Below are positions 30,293 to 38,029 of a stretch of DNA of 48,656 bases, one piece after another. The stretch is from an uncultured Alteromonadaceae bacterium (GTDB lineage: Bacteria; Pseudomonadota; Gammaproteobacteria; Pseudomonadales; Halieaceae). Every line of letters begins with the position of its first letter. Positions within the stretch are counted from its first letter, which is position 1. Where the stretch lies: positions 1 to 48,656 of the forward strand of contig CAJYAI010000016.1 of assembly GCA_913064725.1 (NCBI GenBank), read 5' to 3'. Position numbers and translations under genes: made by a program. The notes under the pieces were generated by a model, which was not told the origin of the DNA, searched no databases, and saw only the letters and a program-made list of their open reading frames with translations.

Positions 30293-30322
30293 CGCCCTCA
30301 TAACCCTGCGTTCGCACATATA

Positions 30323-30350
30323 TTCATCGCAATGATGAAGTAGATATAAG
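30323..30350 (+). promoter_or_regulatory. possible aceA promoter
   Basis: TTCATC (30323-30328), 16 bases, TATAAG (30345-30350). The -10 is good and the -35 poor. The region downstream to 30380 is AT-rich. Weak call. Confidence 0.3.
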
Positions 30351-30431
30351 TAATTTATTTAACAAATAATAAGAGTTCCGTCATAGTCCGCGCATTCAAA
30401 AACGGTACCGCGCAGTGAGGAAGGTGTATAG

Positions 30432-32018
30432 ATGAGCAATTACCTAGAGCAAATTGAACAGTCACGCAGCATAGAGACAGCGGCTAACGGTGTCAGCGCT
30501 GAGCATGTGGTGCGTATGCGCCTTCAGAATCAGTTTAAGACAGGTTTAGATGTTGCTCGTTACACCGCGGACATCATGCGCCGCGATATTGACAATTACG
30601 AGGCCGATTCGTCGCAGTACACGCAGTCATTGGGGTGCTGGCACGGTTTCATTGGTCAGCAGAAAATGATTGCCATCAAAAAGCACTTCGGAGACACAAA
30701 CCGACGCTATTTGTATCTCTCTGGGTGGATGATTGCGGCGCTGCGTTCTGAGTTCGGTCCATTACCGGATCAATCGATGCATGAGAAGACATCGGTGCCG
30801 GCTCTTATCGAGGAGCTATACACCTTTTTACGACAGGCTGATGCACGCGAATTAGGTGGGCTTTTCCGTCAACTCGATATCGCACGTGACGAAAAAAATG
30901 AGGTGCTCGAGCGCTCTATCTTGAGTCAGATCGATAATTTCCAGACCCATGTTGTCCCCATCATTGCGGACATTGATGCCGGCTTTGGCAATGAGGAAGC
31001 AACGTACTTATTGGCCAAGAAGATGATTGAGGCGGGCGCGTGTGCGATCCAGATCGAAAATCAAGTATCAGATGAAAAGCAGTGTGGACACCAAGACGGG
31101 AAAGTGACGGTTCCGCACGCCGATTTCTTAGCTAAAATTAGAGCGGTTAGGTATGCCTTCATCGAGTTGGGTGTTGATAACGGCATTATTGTCGCGCGAA
31201 GTGACTCTCTTGGCGCCGGCCTTACGAAGCAGATTGCTGTGACTAATGAGCCAGGCGATCTTGGCGATCAGTACAATAGCTTTCTCGATGGCGACGTTAT
31301 TCAAACCGCAGAGGACCTCGAGAATGGTGATGTTGTGGTCAAGGCTAATGGACAGTTGTTGCGTCCTAAGCGATTGGCATCAGGTTTGTTCCGTTTTAAA
31401 CCAAATACGGGCGAGGATCGTGTGGTTTTAGACTGCGTTACATCACTTCAAAATGGTGCTGATTTGCTGTGGATTGAGACCGAGAAGCCGCATGTGGGTC
31501 AAATTGCCAGCATGGTAAACCGAATTCGAGAGGCGGTTCCAAATGCGAAACTGGTGTACAACAATAGCCCGTCGTTTAACTGGACGTTGAGCTTCAGACA
31601 GCAGGTATTTGACGCTTGGGCCGAAACAGGTGTTGATGTGAGTCATTACGCGCGAGATGAGCTGATGTCCGCGAGCTATGACGAAACAGAACTCGCAGTT
31701 GAGGCAGATCGTCGTATTCAGTCATTTCAGGCTGATGCCGCTCGTGAAGCTGGTATCTTCCATCACCTTATTACACTCCCAACTTACCATACGGCCGCAT
31801 TGTCTACGGATAATCTCGCTAAAGAATACTTTGGTGAGGCCGGTATGTTGGGTTACGTCGCCGGCGTACAACGCAAGGAAATACGTCAAGGTATTGCCTG
31901 TGTAAGGCACCAAAATATGGCGGGCTCGGACATGGGTGACGATCACAAAGAGTACTTCTCGGGTGAGGCGGCACTAAAAGCGGGCGGTGCCGACAACACC
32001 ATGAACCAGTTTGGTTGA
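30432..32018 (+). CDS. aceA: isocitrate lyase
   Basis: Splits isocitrate to succinate and glyoxylate in the glyoxylate shunt, needed for growth on acetate and fatty acids. 528 residues, the longer form typical of Pseudomonas rather than the 434-residue E. coli form. The catalytic cysteine is Cys218 in KQCGHQDG; IIADIDAGFGN, WIETEKPHVGQI and YNNSPSFNW are conserved active-site segments. GAGGAAGG precedes the ATG. It stands alone with its own terminator; no malate synthase or aceK is adjacent. Confidence 0.96.
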   Translation: MSNYLEQIEQSRSIETAANGVSAEHVVRMRLQNQFKTGLDVARYTADIMRRDIDNYEADSSQYTQSLGCWHGFIGQQKMIAIKKHFGDTNRRYLYLSGWMIAALRSEFGPLPDQSMHEKTSVPALIEELYTFLRQADARELGGLFRQLDIARDEKNEVLERSILSQIDNFQTHVVPIIADIDAGFGNEEATYLLAKKMIEAGACAIQIENQVSDEKQCGHQDGKVTVPHADFLAKIRAVRYAFIELGVDNGIIVARSDSLGAGLTKQIAVTNEPGDLGDQYNSFLDGDVIQTAEDLENGDVVVKANGQLLRPKRLASGLFRFKPNTGEDRVVLDCVTSLQNGADLLWIETEKPHVGQIASMVNRIREAVPNAKLVYNNSPSFNWTLSFRQQVFDAWAETGVDVSHYARDELMSASYDETELAVEADRRIQSFQADAAREAGIFHHLITLPTYHTAALSTDNLAKEYFGEAGMLGYVAGVQRKEIRQGIACVRHQNMAGSDMGDDHKEYFSGEAALKAGGADNTMNQFG

Positions 32019-32038
32019 TTGCGTCCGTAAAGATGTCG

Positions 32039-32067
32039 AACCCAGTCCTCGTGACTGGGTTTTTTTT
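32039..32067 (+). terminator. rho-independent terminator of aceA
   Basis: Nine-pair stem AACCCAGTC (32039-32047) with GACTGGGTT (32053-32061), five-base loop, and Ts through 32067. It lies inside an upstream extension of the next open frame, which supports placing that gene's start downstream of it. Confidence 0.93.
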
Positions 32068-32122
32068 GCTTGTAAGTTGCCTAGATCTTGCTAATGCGTG
32101 GTTACCAGAGCAAAGTTCCACT

Positions 32123-32695
32123 ATGAAATGGGACAATATAGATGAGCAGGTTTGCTCCGTCGCACGAGCCTTGTCGATAGTGGGTGAGCGGTGGACGCTG
32201 CTGATCATTCGAGATGCGCTAAAGGGAACCCGACGTTTTGAGGGCTTTCATAAGAGTTTAGGTGTGACACGCCATCGACTCACCGAAAGACTCAATGCTT
32301 TGGTTGAATCAGGTGTCATGACCAAGGTGCCTTACAGCCGAAGCCCCGAGCGGTTTGAATATAGGCTGACTCGAATGGGACTGGGACTGTATCCGGTACT
32401 GATGAGCCTGAGTCGATGGGGAGATCAATGGCTCACCGATGAGTTGGGACCGCCGCTGACATATTGGCACAGTCGATGTGCTTCTGCCTGTGAGCCAGAG
32501 CTGGCTTGCAGTGGCTGTGGCGAGCCTCTGAAGCCCGAGGAAGTGTCAGCAAAGCTGGGCCGAGAGCTTGGTGAATATGTGGCACACTTAGAGGCGCACG
32601 GGTTACCGGTTCCCGGCAATGCCGAGCTACCAAGACTCGCAGGTGAATACCGACAAAAACGTGATAGGAGCGCTAGACATGAACCAGCAAGTTAA
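32123..32695 (+). CDS. HxlR family transcriptional regulator
   Basis: 190-residue winged-helix regulator. The HxlR core is clear: CSVARALSIVGERWTLLIIRDALKGTRRF, then GVTRHRLTERLNALVESGVM and the wing KVPYSRSPERFEYRLTRMG. The C-terminal part has CASACEPELACSGCG, a cysteine cluster like that in many HxlR proteins and perhaps a zinc site. ATG at 32123 gives the family N-terminus; the frame extends to 32015 but crosses the aceA terminator. It overlaps the aldolase gene by 17 bases, so the two are probably cotranscribed. Target and ligand are unknown. Confidence 0.88.
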   Translation: MKWDNIDEQVCSVARALSIVGERWTLLIIRDALKGTRRFEGFHKSLGVTRHRLTERLNALVESGVMTKVPYSRSPERFEYRLTRMGLGLYPVLMSLSRWGDQWLTDELGPPLTYWHSRCASACEPELACSGCGEPLKPEEVSAKLGRELGEYVAHLEAHGLPVPGNAELPRLAGEYRQKRDRSARHEPAS

Positions 32696-33464
32696 CAATC
32701 TGATTATGAATGCTGATGAGAACATGGGCACCGTTGAGCGCACGCCGCAGGATGAGCAGCTGTTCCGCAAGCAGCGGCTGGCGGCAGCACTGCGTATTTT
32801 TGGGCGATTTGGTTTCGATGAGGGTGTTGCTGGACACATCACCGTTCGTGATCCGCTCGACCCAGAAACGTTTTGGGTCAACCCGATGGGTCGCTCCTTT
32901 AAAATGATGTGCGTCTCTGATTTGATTCGGGTGGATCATGGTGGTCAGATCGTTGAGGGCTCTGGCATCCTTAACGGTGCCGCCTTTACGATACATAGTC
33001 AGATACACGCAGCGCGTCCCGATGTTACAGCAGCAGCGCATGCGCATTCAATTTACGGAAAGACGTGGTCGTCACTCGGACGTTTATTGGATCCCTTGAC
33101 CCAAGATGCCTGTGCCTTTTACGGAGATCATGCGCTGCTTGATGATTACACAGGTGTTGTCGTTGATATGGATGAGGGCGAGCGACTAGCTGAAACCTTA
33201 GGCGATAAGAAGGCAATCATTCTCAAGAATCATGGACATCTCACGGTCGGGCAGTCGATTGAGGAAGCAACCTGGTGGTATGTCACTATGGAGCGATCTT
33301 GCCAGGCGCAGTTAATGGCTGAAGCGGTGGGAGAAACCAAACCTATCCCTCATGACATGGCGGGCCACACGCAGAAACAAGTAGGCAGTACTTTAGCGGG
33401 TTGGTTTAGTGGCCAGCCTCTATTCGATGTCATTATGAGCGAGCAACCAGAGCTACTCGACTGA
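32679..33464 (+). CDS. class II aldolase/adducin family protein
   Basis: 261 residues of the zinc-dependent class II aldolase/adducin fold. Metal ligands are visible as HAHS (His121, His123) and HGH (His185, with His187 near). GVAGHITVRDP near the N-terminus is the conserved phosphate/glycine segment, and FWVNPMGRSFKMM follows. ATG at 32679 has AGGAG eight bases upstream. Substrates of this superfamily range from sugar phosphates to aromatic acids; the NPMGRSF segment is seen in the subgroup lacking an assigned sugar-phosphate substrate, so none is proposed. Confidence 0.88.
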   Translation: MNQQVNNLIMNADENMGTVERTPQDEQLFRKQRLAAALRIFGRFGFDEGVAGHITVRDPLDPETFWVNPMGRSFKMMCVSDLIRVDHGGQIVEGSGILNGAAFTIHSQIHAARPDVTAAAHAHSIYGKTWSSLGRLLDPLTQDACAFYGDHALLDDYTGVVVDMDEGERLAETLGDKKAIILKNHGHLTVGQSIEEATWWYVTMERSCQAQLMAEAVGETKPIPHDMAGHTQKQVGSTLAGWFSGQPLFDVIMSEQPELLD

Positions 33465-33465
33465 C

Positions 33466-33482
33466 AGCCGCGAGAGCGGCTT
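33466..33482. terminator. possible bidirectional hairpin between convergent genes
   Basis: Stem AGCCGC (33466-33471) and GCGGCT (33476-33481) around a GAGA tetraloop, in the 19-base gap between convergent stop codons. The T-run after it is short (TTGTT on the plus strand), so it may be a weak terminator for both genes. Confidence 0.45.
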
Positions 33483-33483
33483 G

Positions 33484-34080
33484 TTAGAGTGGCTCGTCGA
33501 ATCTTCGCCGATCGAAAGACACAAGCAATAACCACAGTGTGGTTAGCTGTACCAGCAGTAAGGGGTAGTGTATGAGTTGGATCAAGGCGAGTGAATCGTC
33601 GGTCTCTAGCCAGGTGCGACCCCATTGATAGAATCCAGCGGCGGACGCCAAGCCTAAGAGGGCGCCAATGGATTTGCCCAGGTCTACAGGTTTGAACTTA
33701 TCCGTTGCTATGACTAGGGTCTCAAGTCTGACGAGGTAGTTACCGAAAATGAGCGCGAGCTGGAAGCCCAGGTACACCCCTGCGGCCATGGTGAAGCCCA
33801 TGGGGTAAAGCAATATCGCAATCACGCTCAATAGCGCAATCACCTCAACCCCCACGGATATTCGAAAGAACCAAAATAGATTAAAGAGCTTTGAGTAGGC
33901 GAGTGCGACTAGCGAGGTACCTAAGCTAAAGCCGATGCCACCCGCTGAAAAGACCTCCGGTGGTAAAGGCGCCATTAGTCCAACGTAGGCAGTCCCCCAA
34001 ACGCCTTGAAAAAATGCGTTGACCGACTTGTAGGCGATAAAAGGTTTTAGACGGAGTGCCGGATGGGAGTGTTGGCGCAT
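33484..34080 (-). CDS. unrecognised integral membrane protein in cobalamin operon
   Basis: 198 residues, mostly hydrophobic, with about five to six helices (including roughly 24-40, 48-70, 75-95, 98-118 and 168-188). It has no cysteine. I do not recognise the family; segments such as ALIFGNYLVRLETLVIATDKFKPVDLG recall half-transporters, but this is only an impression. Its start directly abuts the cobO stop, and both follow btuB under one cobalamin riboswitch, so the simplest inference is a role in cobalamin or cobamide uptake across the inner membrane, or in an adjacent salvage step. BtuM, the known small B12 membrane transporter, depends on a cysteine that is lacking here. Confidence 0.75.
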   Translation of the reverse strand: MRQHSHPALRLKPFIAYKSVNAFFQGVWGTAYVGLMAPLPPEVFSAGGIGFSLGTSLVALAYSKLFNLFWFFRISVGVEVIALLSVIAILLYPMGFTMAAGVYLGFQLALIFGNYLVRLETLVIATDKFKPVDLGKSIGALLGLASAAGFYQWGRTWLETDDSLALIQLIHYPLLLVQLTTLWLLLVSFDRRRFDEPL

Positions 34081-34680
34081 CTAATAGTCAACACCTCTGC
34101 GTGCTTTGACTCCTGCTCGGAAGGCATGCTTGATCTCTTTTACTTCAGACACTGTGTCGGCGAGATCCTGAAGGCCTGTGCCACCGCCACGCCCGGTGAT
34201 AACGACGCTTTGGTGATCAGGACGGCATTTGACCGCCTCTAACACCGCTGCCTCGTCAAGATACCCAAAGGACAGCATGTAGGTTAGCTCGTCGAGAATG
34301 ACGAGTTCGTAGATGGGATCACTCAGCATACGGCTAGCTTCATGCCATGTTCGTTCGGCAGCTTTGATATCTGCCTGCCGATCTTGGGTGTCCCAAGTAA
34401 AGCCGGTACCCATTTGATAAAAATCGCCCTGTGGCAGCGCAGATCGACAGAATAGCTCTTCACCCGACAATTGCTGGCCTTTGATGAATTGGACGATACC
34501 GACACGCTGTTCGTAGCCCATGGCCCGCATCACCATCCCAAAGGCTGAACTGGTCTTGCCCTTACCGTTTCCCGTGAGTAACAACACGACACTCTTCTCT
34601 GTATCCGCTGCTGCAATTGATGCATCGACGCTTGTCTTTTGCTTTTCCATTGAGGTTTTGTGCTTTTCATCTTTACGCAT
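34081..34680 (-). CDS. cobO: cob(I)yrinic acid a,c-diamide adenosyltransferase
   Basis: Adds the adenosyl group from ATP to reduced corrinoids, making the coenzyme form of B12 (CobO/BtuR/CobA family). 199 residues. The Walker A loop is GNGKGKTS (residues 37-44), followed by AFGMVMRAMGYEQRVGIVQFIKG, WDTQDR, and VILDELTYMLSFGYLD, and ending in TGRGG and AGVKARRGVDY. The N-terminal 30 residues are variable and rich in lysine. It begins ten bases after btuB. With no de novo corrin genes nearby, salvage of imported corrinoid is the likely job. Confidence 0.93.
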   Translation of the reverse strand: MRKDEKHKTSMEKQKTSVDASIAAADTEKSVVLLLTGNGKGKTSSAFGMVMRAMGYEQRVGIVQFIKGQQLSGEELFCRSALPQGDFYQMGTGFTWDTQDRQADIKAAERTWHEASRMLSDPIYELVILDELTYMLSFGYLDEAAVLEAVKCRPDHQSVVITGRGGGTGLQDLADTVSEVKEIKHAFRAGVKARRGVDY

Positions 34681-34690
34681 AAGGATTCTT

Positions 34691-36550
34691 CTATAGTGAG
34701 AGGCTGATGCCGGCGTACAGCGTACGCCCCGGACTCCGGTATCCGACGATGTCGGTGTAGCCCTTGTCCATCAGATTTTCAGCTCGCAGCGAGACCGAAA
34801 CGCTCTTGCCGATATCGCGCGTATACGATGCGTCCATCACGCTGTAAGACGCGAGTTGAGTACCAAAGCCATCACTTCGATCGCCTGTATGGCGTGCCAG
34901 GACTAACCATCTAGATTGAGTGCCCGTGTAGCTCGCAGATAGTTGTGCTGTCAGGTCTGGTCGGTAGGGCAGGTCAATACCTGTCGTATCCTCCGCTGAG
35001 AGCTGAGAGATAAAGGCGTCTAATTTGATCTGTGGGCTAACCTGCCAATCCGCAGTGGCCTCAATCCCATTGAATTTACTGGTTCCCTCGACTTGCAGAT
35101 AGCCGCCGGCAAACAGCGAGGGAACGTAGGAGTATACAATCGCATCGCTTACCCTTTGCTGGAAGTAAGTCAGATCCCAGCGAACTGCATTCTGTGTGCC
35201 CCGTACGCCCACTTCCCAGCCCGCACTCTGTTCCTCTGTGAGCGATGTCTCCTGCGCCTCAGCGAGGGCGAAAGGCGACAGATTGGAGCCCACCTCATAG
35301 GGTGAGGGAGCTCGGAAGCCTGTGCCATAGGCTGCCTTCAGGGTAATACCATCGAATCTTGTTTCGCGCAGTGCAGTGAGGCGCCATGATGTATGGCGGC
35401 CAAAGTCGTCGTTATCGTCGGCGCGCACCGCGAGTGATACTGTTCCGCGTTCCAATGACTGTTGCAGGTTGATAAAGGCCGCATCGTTACCACGGCTTCG
35501 GGCTGTGCCAAAGCCATCGTCATAGCTTTGCTCATCGCTATCGATGCCCAGAGTGAGTCTCATGCCCTCTCTTACCGTACGGTTGTGCAAAACCGACATC
35601 TGCTTGTTGACGCCTGTTAATTCGAACTGGAACAGATCGTCGGTGTAGTACGATCGGTAACTGTCACTCTCACTCCACCTGATCTGTGTCTGGTGCTCAG
35701 TGCCGCTATGAGCGACGACAACGCCCTGGTTTTCATTCTCATAGCCATCCGAGCAGTTGTTGCTGGATACAAAATTAAAGCTGTCATCAAATCGACCGCA
35801 GCCATCATAATCACTGCTAGCATCAACGTCCCGCTTGGTCACCGTCGCCGACCAACCCCGCCACTCTGGCGTCATATAGGTTACGTGAACACTGTCGTTG
35901 GTATAGCCGTCTCTATCCAGTAACTCAGTATCACTCAATCGCGAATTCAATCCGTCGGTTTTAGCCTGATTTAACACTGCGGTTATCGCGCCCATTGATG
36001 TGGCGCCTGTACTGACTGCAAGAGACTCGGTTTCAAATCCGTAGCCACCACGTTCGCTGCGAACGTTAAGACTGGGCTTATCGGTACCGCGACGACTGGT
36101 TAATGCAATGACGCCCCCAGCGTCGGCGCCCCATAACAGTCCTTGTGTGCCACGAAGGACTTCAATGCGCTCTAGGGAATCCGAAAGAATGTGTTCTATC
36201 CGAGGTGAAATTTGAGGCGATGAAGGATCGCTGACGTCAATGCCATCGACGAGAAGCCGTGTTCTAAACGCGTCTTGGCCTCGTATTCGAATGCCAGTGA
36301 CGGCGCCGATGCCACCGTTTTGCGTCGTTGAGATTCCAACCTGTGTTTTTAACAGCTGTGGCAGGGTAGCTGAGCCAAGTATGTTTATCTGCTCTCGGTC
36401 AATCACATTAACGGACACAGCTAGCGAATCGGCGCTAGTGTCGACTCGATCTGCAACCACCACGGTCTCCTCCATGGTGCTGGCCATCGTGATGTTGGAG
36501 ACGACCGCGATGAGCATCACGATCAGAAAACGGAATGTATCTTGTGCCAT
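34691..36550 (-). CDS. btuB: TonB-dependent cobalamin receptor BtuB
   Basis: Outer-membrane receptor that imports cobalamin with energy from TonB. 620 residues from the ATG at 36550, which has AGGAG six bases upstream and begins a signal peptide (MAQDTFRFLIVMLIAVVS). ETVVVAD soon after cleavage fits a TonB box. The plug domain has LPQLLKTQVGI, IRIRGQDAFRTRLLVDGIDV and ERIEVLRGTQGLLWGADAGGVI; the barrel follows to the C-terminus, with ENLMDKGYTDIVGY near the end. The last residue is Leu rather than the usual aromatic. The cobalamin riboswitch upstream supports the substrate. Confidence 0.92.
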   Translation of the reverse strand: MAQDTFRFLIVMLIAVVSNITMASTMEETVVVADRVDTSADSLAVSVNVIDREQINILGSATLPQLLKTQVGISTTQNGGIGAVTGIRIRGQDAFRTRLLVDGIDVSDPSSPQISPRIEHILSDSLERIEVLRGTQGLLWGADAGGVIALTSRRGTDKPSLNVRSERGGYGFETESLAVSTGATSMGAITAVLNQAKTDGLNSRLSDTELLDRDGYTNDSVHVTYMTPEWRGWSATVTKRDVDASSDYDGCGRFDDSFNFVSSNNCSDGYENENQGVVVAHSGTEHQTQIRWSESDSYRSYYTDDLFQFELTGVNKQMSVLHNRTVREGMRLTLGIDSDEQSYDDGFGTARSRGNDAAFINLQQSLERGTVSLAVRADDNDDFGRHTSWRLTALRETRFDGITLKAAYGTGFRAPSPYEVGSNLSPFALAEAQETSLTEEQSAGWEVGVRGTQNAVRWDLTYFQQRVSDAIVYSYVPSLFAGGYLQVEGTSKFNGIEATADWQVSPQIKLDAFISQLSAEDTTGIDLPYRPDLTAQLSASYTGTQSRWLVLARHTGDRSDGFGTQLASYSVMDASYTRDIGKSVSVSLRAENLMDKGYTDIVGYRSPGRTLYAGISLSL

Positions 36551-36553
36551 AAC

Positions 36554-36576
36554 AGCTCCTAATTCTAATGAGAGCT
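36554..36576 (-). promoter_or_regulatory. hairpin sequestering the btuB ribosome-binding site
   Basis: In the btuB transcript, AGCTC (complement of 36572-36576) can pair with GAGCT (complement of 36554-36558), which includes most of the AGGAG Shine-Dalgarno; a G-U pair extends it by one. There is no T-run, so the likely mode is control of translation start, as in other gram-negative cobalamin riboswitches. Confidence 0.5.
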
Positions 36577-36660
36577 GCGGACAAGCAAAGAGAGCAACCA
36601 CGCCAAAAGCACGAGGCGACGACTCCCTGCTGGTGCCCACCGCGCCGTCGGGTTAAACAT

Positions 36661-36780
36661 CGTTAGGCAGGTATCGGGCTAAAACAACCTTATAAGGTTG
36701 TTCACACCGTTGCGGGGGCAGCGCTGGCTCTTCCAGTCTTCCCTTTTAACCTACCCGGACGTAACGCCTGTAGGCACCTA
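36661..36780 (-). promoter_or_regulatory. cobalamin riboswitch upstream of btuB
   Basis: Read on the minus strand, the segment carries the conserved order of the class: GGTGCC (36773-36778), GGTTAAAAGGGAA, a small stem GACTGG/CCAG, CGCTGCCCCCGCAACGGT, a variable hairpin, and the closing AGCCCGATACCTGCC (B12-box type; 36666-36680). The variable hairpin is a perfect 20-base inverted repeat (36683-36702; AACAACCTTA and its complement). Adenosyl- or methylcobalamin binding would lower btuB-cobO expression. Confidence 0.93.
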
Positions 36781-36790
36781 AGTTGGACGG

Positions 36791-36819
36791 ACGTTACGCG
36801 CTTGCACGAAGCGAGTCAA
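36791..36819 (-). promoter_or_regulatory. candidate promoter of the btuB operon
   Basis: On the minus strand: -35 TTGACT (36814-36819), 17-base spacer, and a weak -10 TAACGT (36791-36796). The predicted start near 36784 is just before the first riboswitch motif, which supports it. Its position also argues that the divergent DUF501 gene begins at 36846, not further upstream. Confidence 0.45.
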
Positions 36820-36845
36820 TGCACAACTTGTGGTACGGTGCGCGC

Positions 36846-37427
36846 ATGAATGATGACAACAATCGACGCGAGTCATTTGATAACGAGTGCCACGATAACA
36901 GGCGCGAACGAGTCACTCGTTGGCATAGCTTCGTTTCGGACTGCCTAGGGCGGGACCCGCGAGGATTACGCGACGTGGTTGCGTTTAACAGCGAAGGCAA
37001 CCCTACCGTTATTCAAGTGAGCTCGGTTGTGGGCGATAAGCCCTTCCCAACGCTGTACTGGCTGATAGACGCCGCTTTGTCGTTGCGGATTGACCGGTTG
37101 GAGGCAGCGGGTTGGATTGCTCGACTTCAGGCAGAGATCAATCACTCCGAGTGCTTTCGGCGGCGTATGCAGAGCGACCATACAGCGCATATAGCCCTAC
37201 GTGACAGTTTTATCACCGCTGAGGAGCGAGCGTTATTGGGAGACAGAGGAATGCTGTCAGCCTTGTCTCAACGCGGCATCGGAGGTATCAGTGAACCTGA
37301 CCGCGTCCGCTGCTTACACACATGGTATGCAGCGCATTTAGTGGTTCCCAACGGTATCGGCGATATTGTCGACAGTCTTTTTATCGACGCGTCACCAAGA
37401 CCCATGATCGCTGCCCTTAGGTTATAG
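36846..37427 (+). CDS. DUF501 domain-containing protein
   Basis: 193 residues. After a hydrophilic N-terminus of about 38 residues, the DUF501 pattern is clear: LGRDPRGLRDVVAFNSEGNPTVIQVSSVV, KPFPTLYWLIDAALS, IDRLEAAGWI, RGIGGI and VRCLHTWYAAHLV. The KCLHxHxA motif usual in the family appears here as RCLHTWYAAH, with one substituted histidine position. No function is established for DUF501. ATG at 36846 is preferred because upstream codons would lie in the btuB promoter; the Shine-Dalgarno is weak, so the start is uncertain. Confidence 0.82.
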   Translation: MNDDNNRRESFDNECHDNRRERVTRWHSFVSDCLGRDPRGLRDVVAFNSEGNPTVIQVSSVVGDKPFPTLYWLIDAALSLRIDRLEAAGWIARLQAEINHSECFRRRMQSDHTAHIALRDSFITAEERALLGDRGMLSALSQRGIGGISEPDRVRCLHTWYAAHLVVPNGIGDIVDSLFIDASPRPMIAALRL

Positions 37428-37525
37428 CCGTTCTCGAATACGGCAGCTTTTTCTGGCAACAGAACCTGCCAGACCACAGGTAACTACCTACCAGCTCGGC
37501 CTGGAGACTTGATTGCGGTGCTGGC

Positions 37526-37897
37526 TTAGCCAAAATGGCAGAAGCAAAGCTTATTGCCGTCAGCATCGCGTGCATATGCACCGTAAAACACATCGGGTAT
37601 TCGCTGTCCGGGTTCGCCATCGCAGGTTGCGCCGAGGGATAGTGCTCGGGCGTATAGTGCATCAACTCCTTCTTTGCTGCCGCCATGAAACGCCACCATC
37701 ACACCATTACCTGACGTTGGCGCCTCTCCATCGTAGGGCACACACACGGCGAGACAGGTCTCTTTCATGGACGAACCAAAAAAGGCAATTCGATCGGTAG
37801 CCATGACTTTTCTCCATCCCAAGGCCTCGGTAAGGGCACCATAAAACGCGATTGATGCAGTGAGATCGGAGGCACCAATAGTGGTGTATGCAAGCAT
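37526..37897 (-). CDS. VOC family protein (glyoxalase-like)
   Basis: 123 residues, a single vicinal-oxygen-chelate unit of two beta-alpha-beta-beta-beta modules: YTTIGASDLTASIAFYGALTEALGW at the N-terminus and FYGAYARDADGNKLCFCHFG at the C-terminus. Such proteins include metal enzymes and resistance-type binding proteins; the specific one cannot be named. It converges on the DUF501 gene, and the 98 bases between them contain only a hairpin without a T-run. Confidence 0.88.
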   Translation of the reverse strand: MLAYTTIGASDLTASIAFYGALTEALGWRKVMATDRIAFFGSSMKETCLAVCVPYDGEAPTSGNGVMVAFHGGSKEGVDALYARALSLGATCDGEPGQRIPDVFYGAYARDADGNKLCFCHFG

Positions 37898-38029
37898 GTC
37901 GTATGTCCTTGAGCCGTGGATAAAAGGGGTGCAATCATAGCCCTATCATCAGGCTGATGCGAATTTTCAGGAGAGATTGTTCACGTAGAAAAAATAAGGC
38001 TATCCTCGTCATGCGGTCCGGGAGATGTA

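Noticed and set aside
32015-32122. Upstream extension of the HxlR regulator with a signal-like hydrophobic segment
   Set aside because: It crosses the aceA terminator hairpin and T-run; its hydrophobicity comes from that T-rich DNA.
33484-34080. BtuM-type B12 transporter
   Set aside because: The size fits, but the protein has no cysteine at all, and BtuM relies on one; left as unknown.
36551-36640. Thirty-codon N-terminal extension of btuB through its leader
   Set aside because: It has no signal peptide at its start and lies in the riboswitch expression region; the ATG at 36550 has a proper AGGAG and begins the signal peptide.
37458-37485. CTGGCA/TGCCAG hairpin between the DUF501 and VOC genes
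   Set aside because: The T-run lies on the 5' side for the plus strand and becomes an A-run on the minus strand, so it cannot be a rho-independent terminator in either direction.
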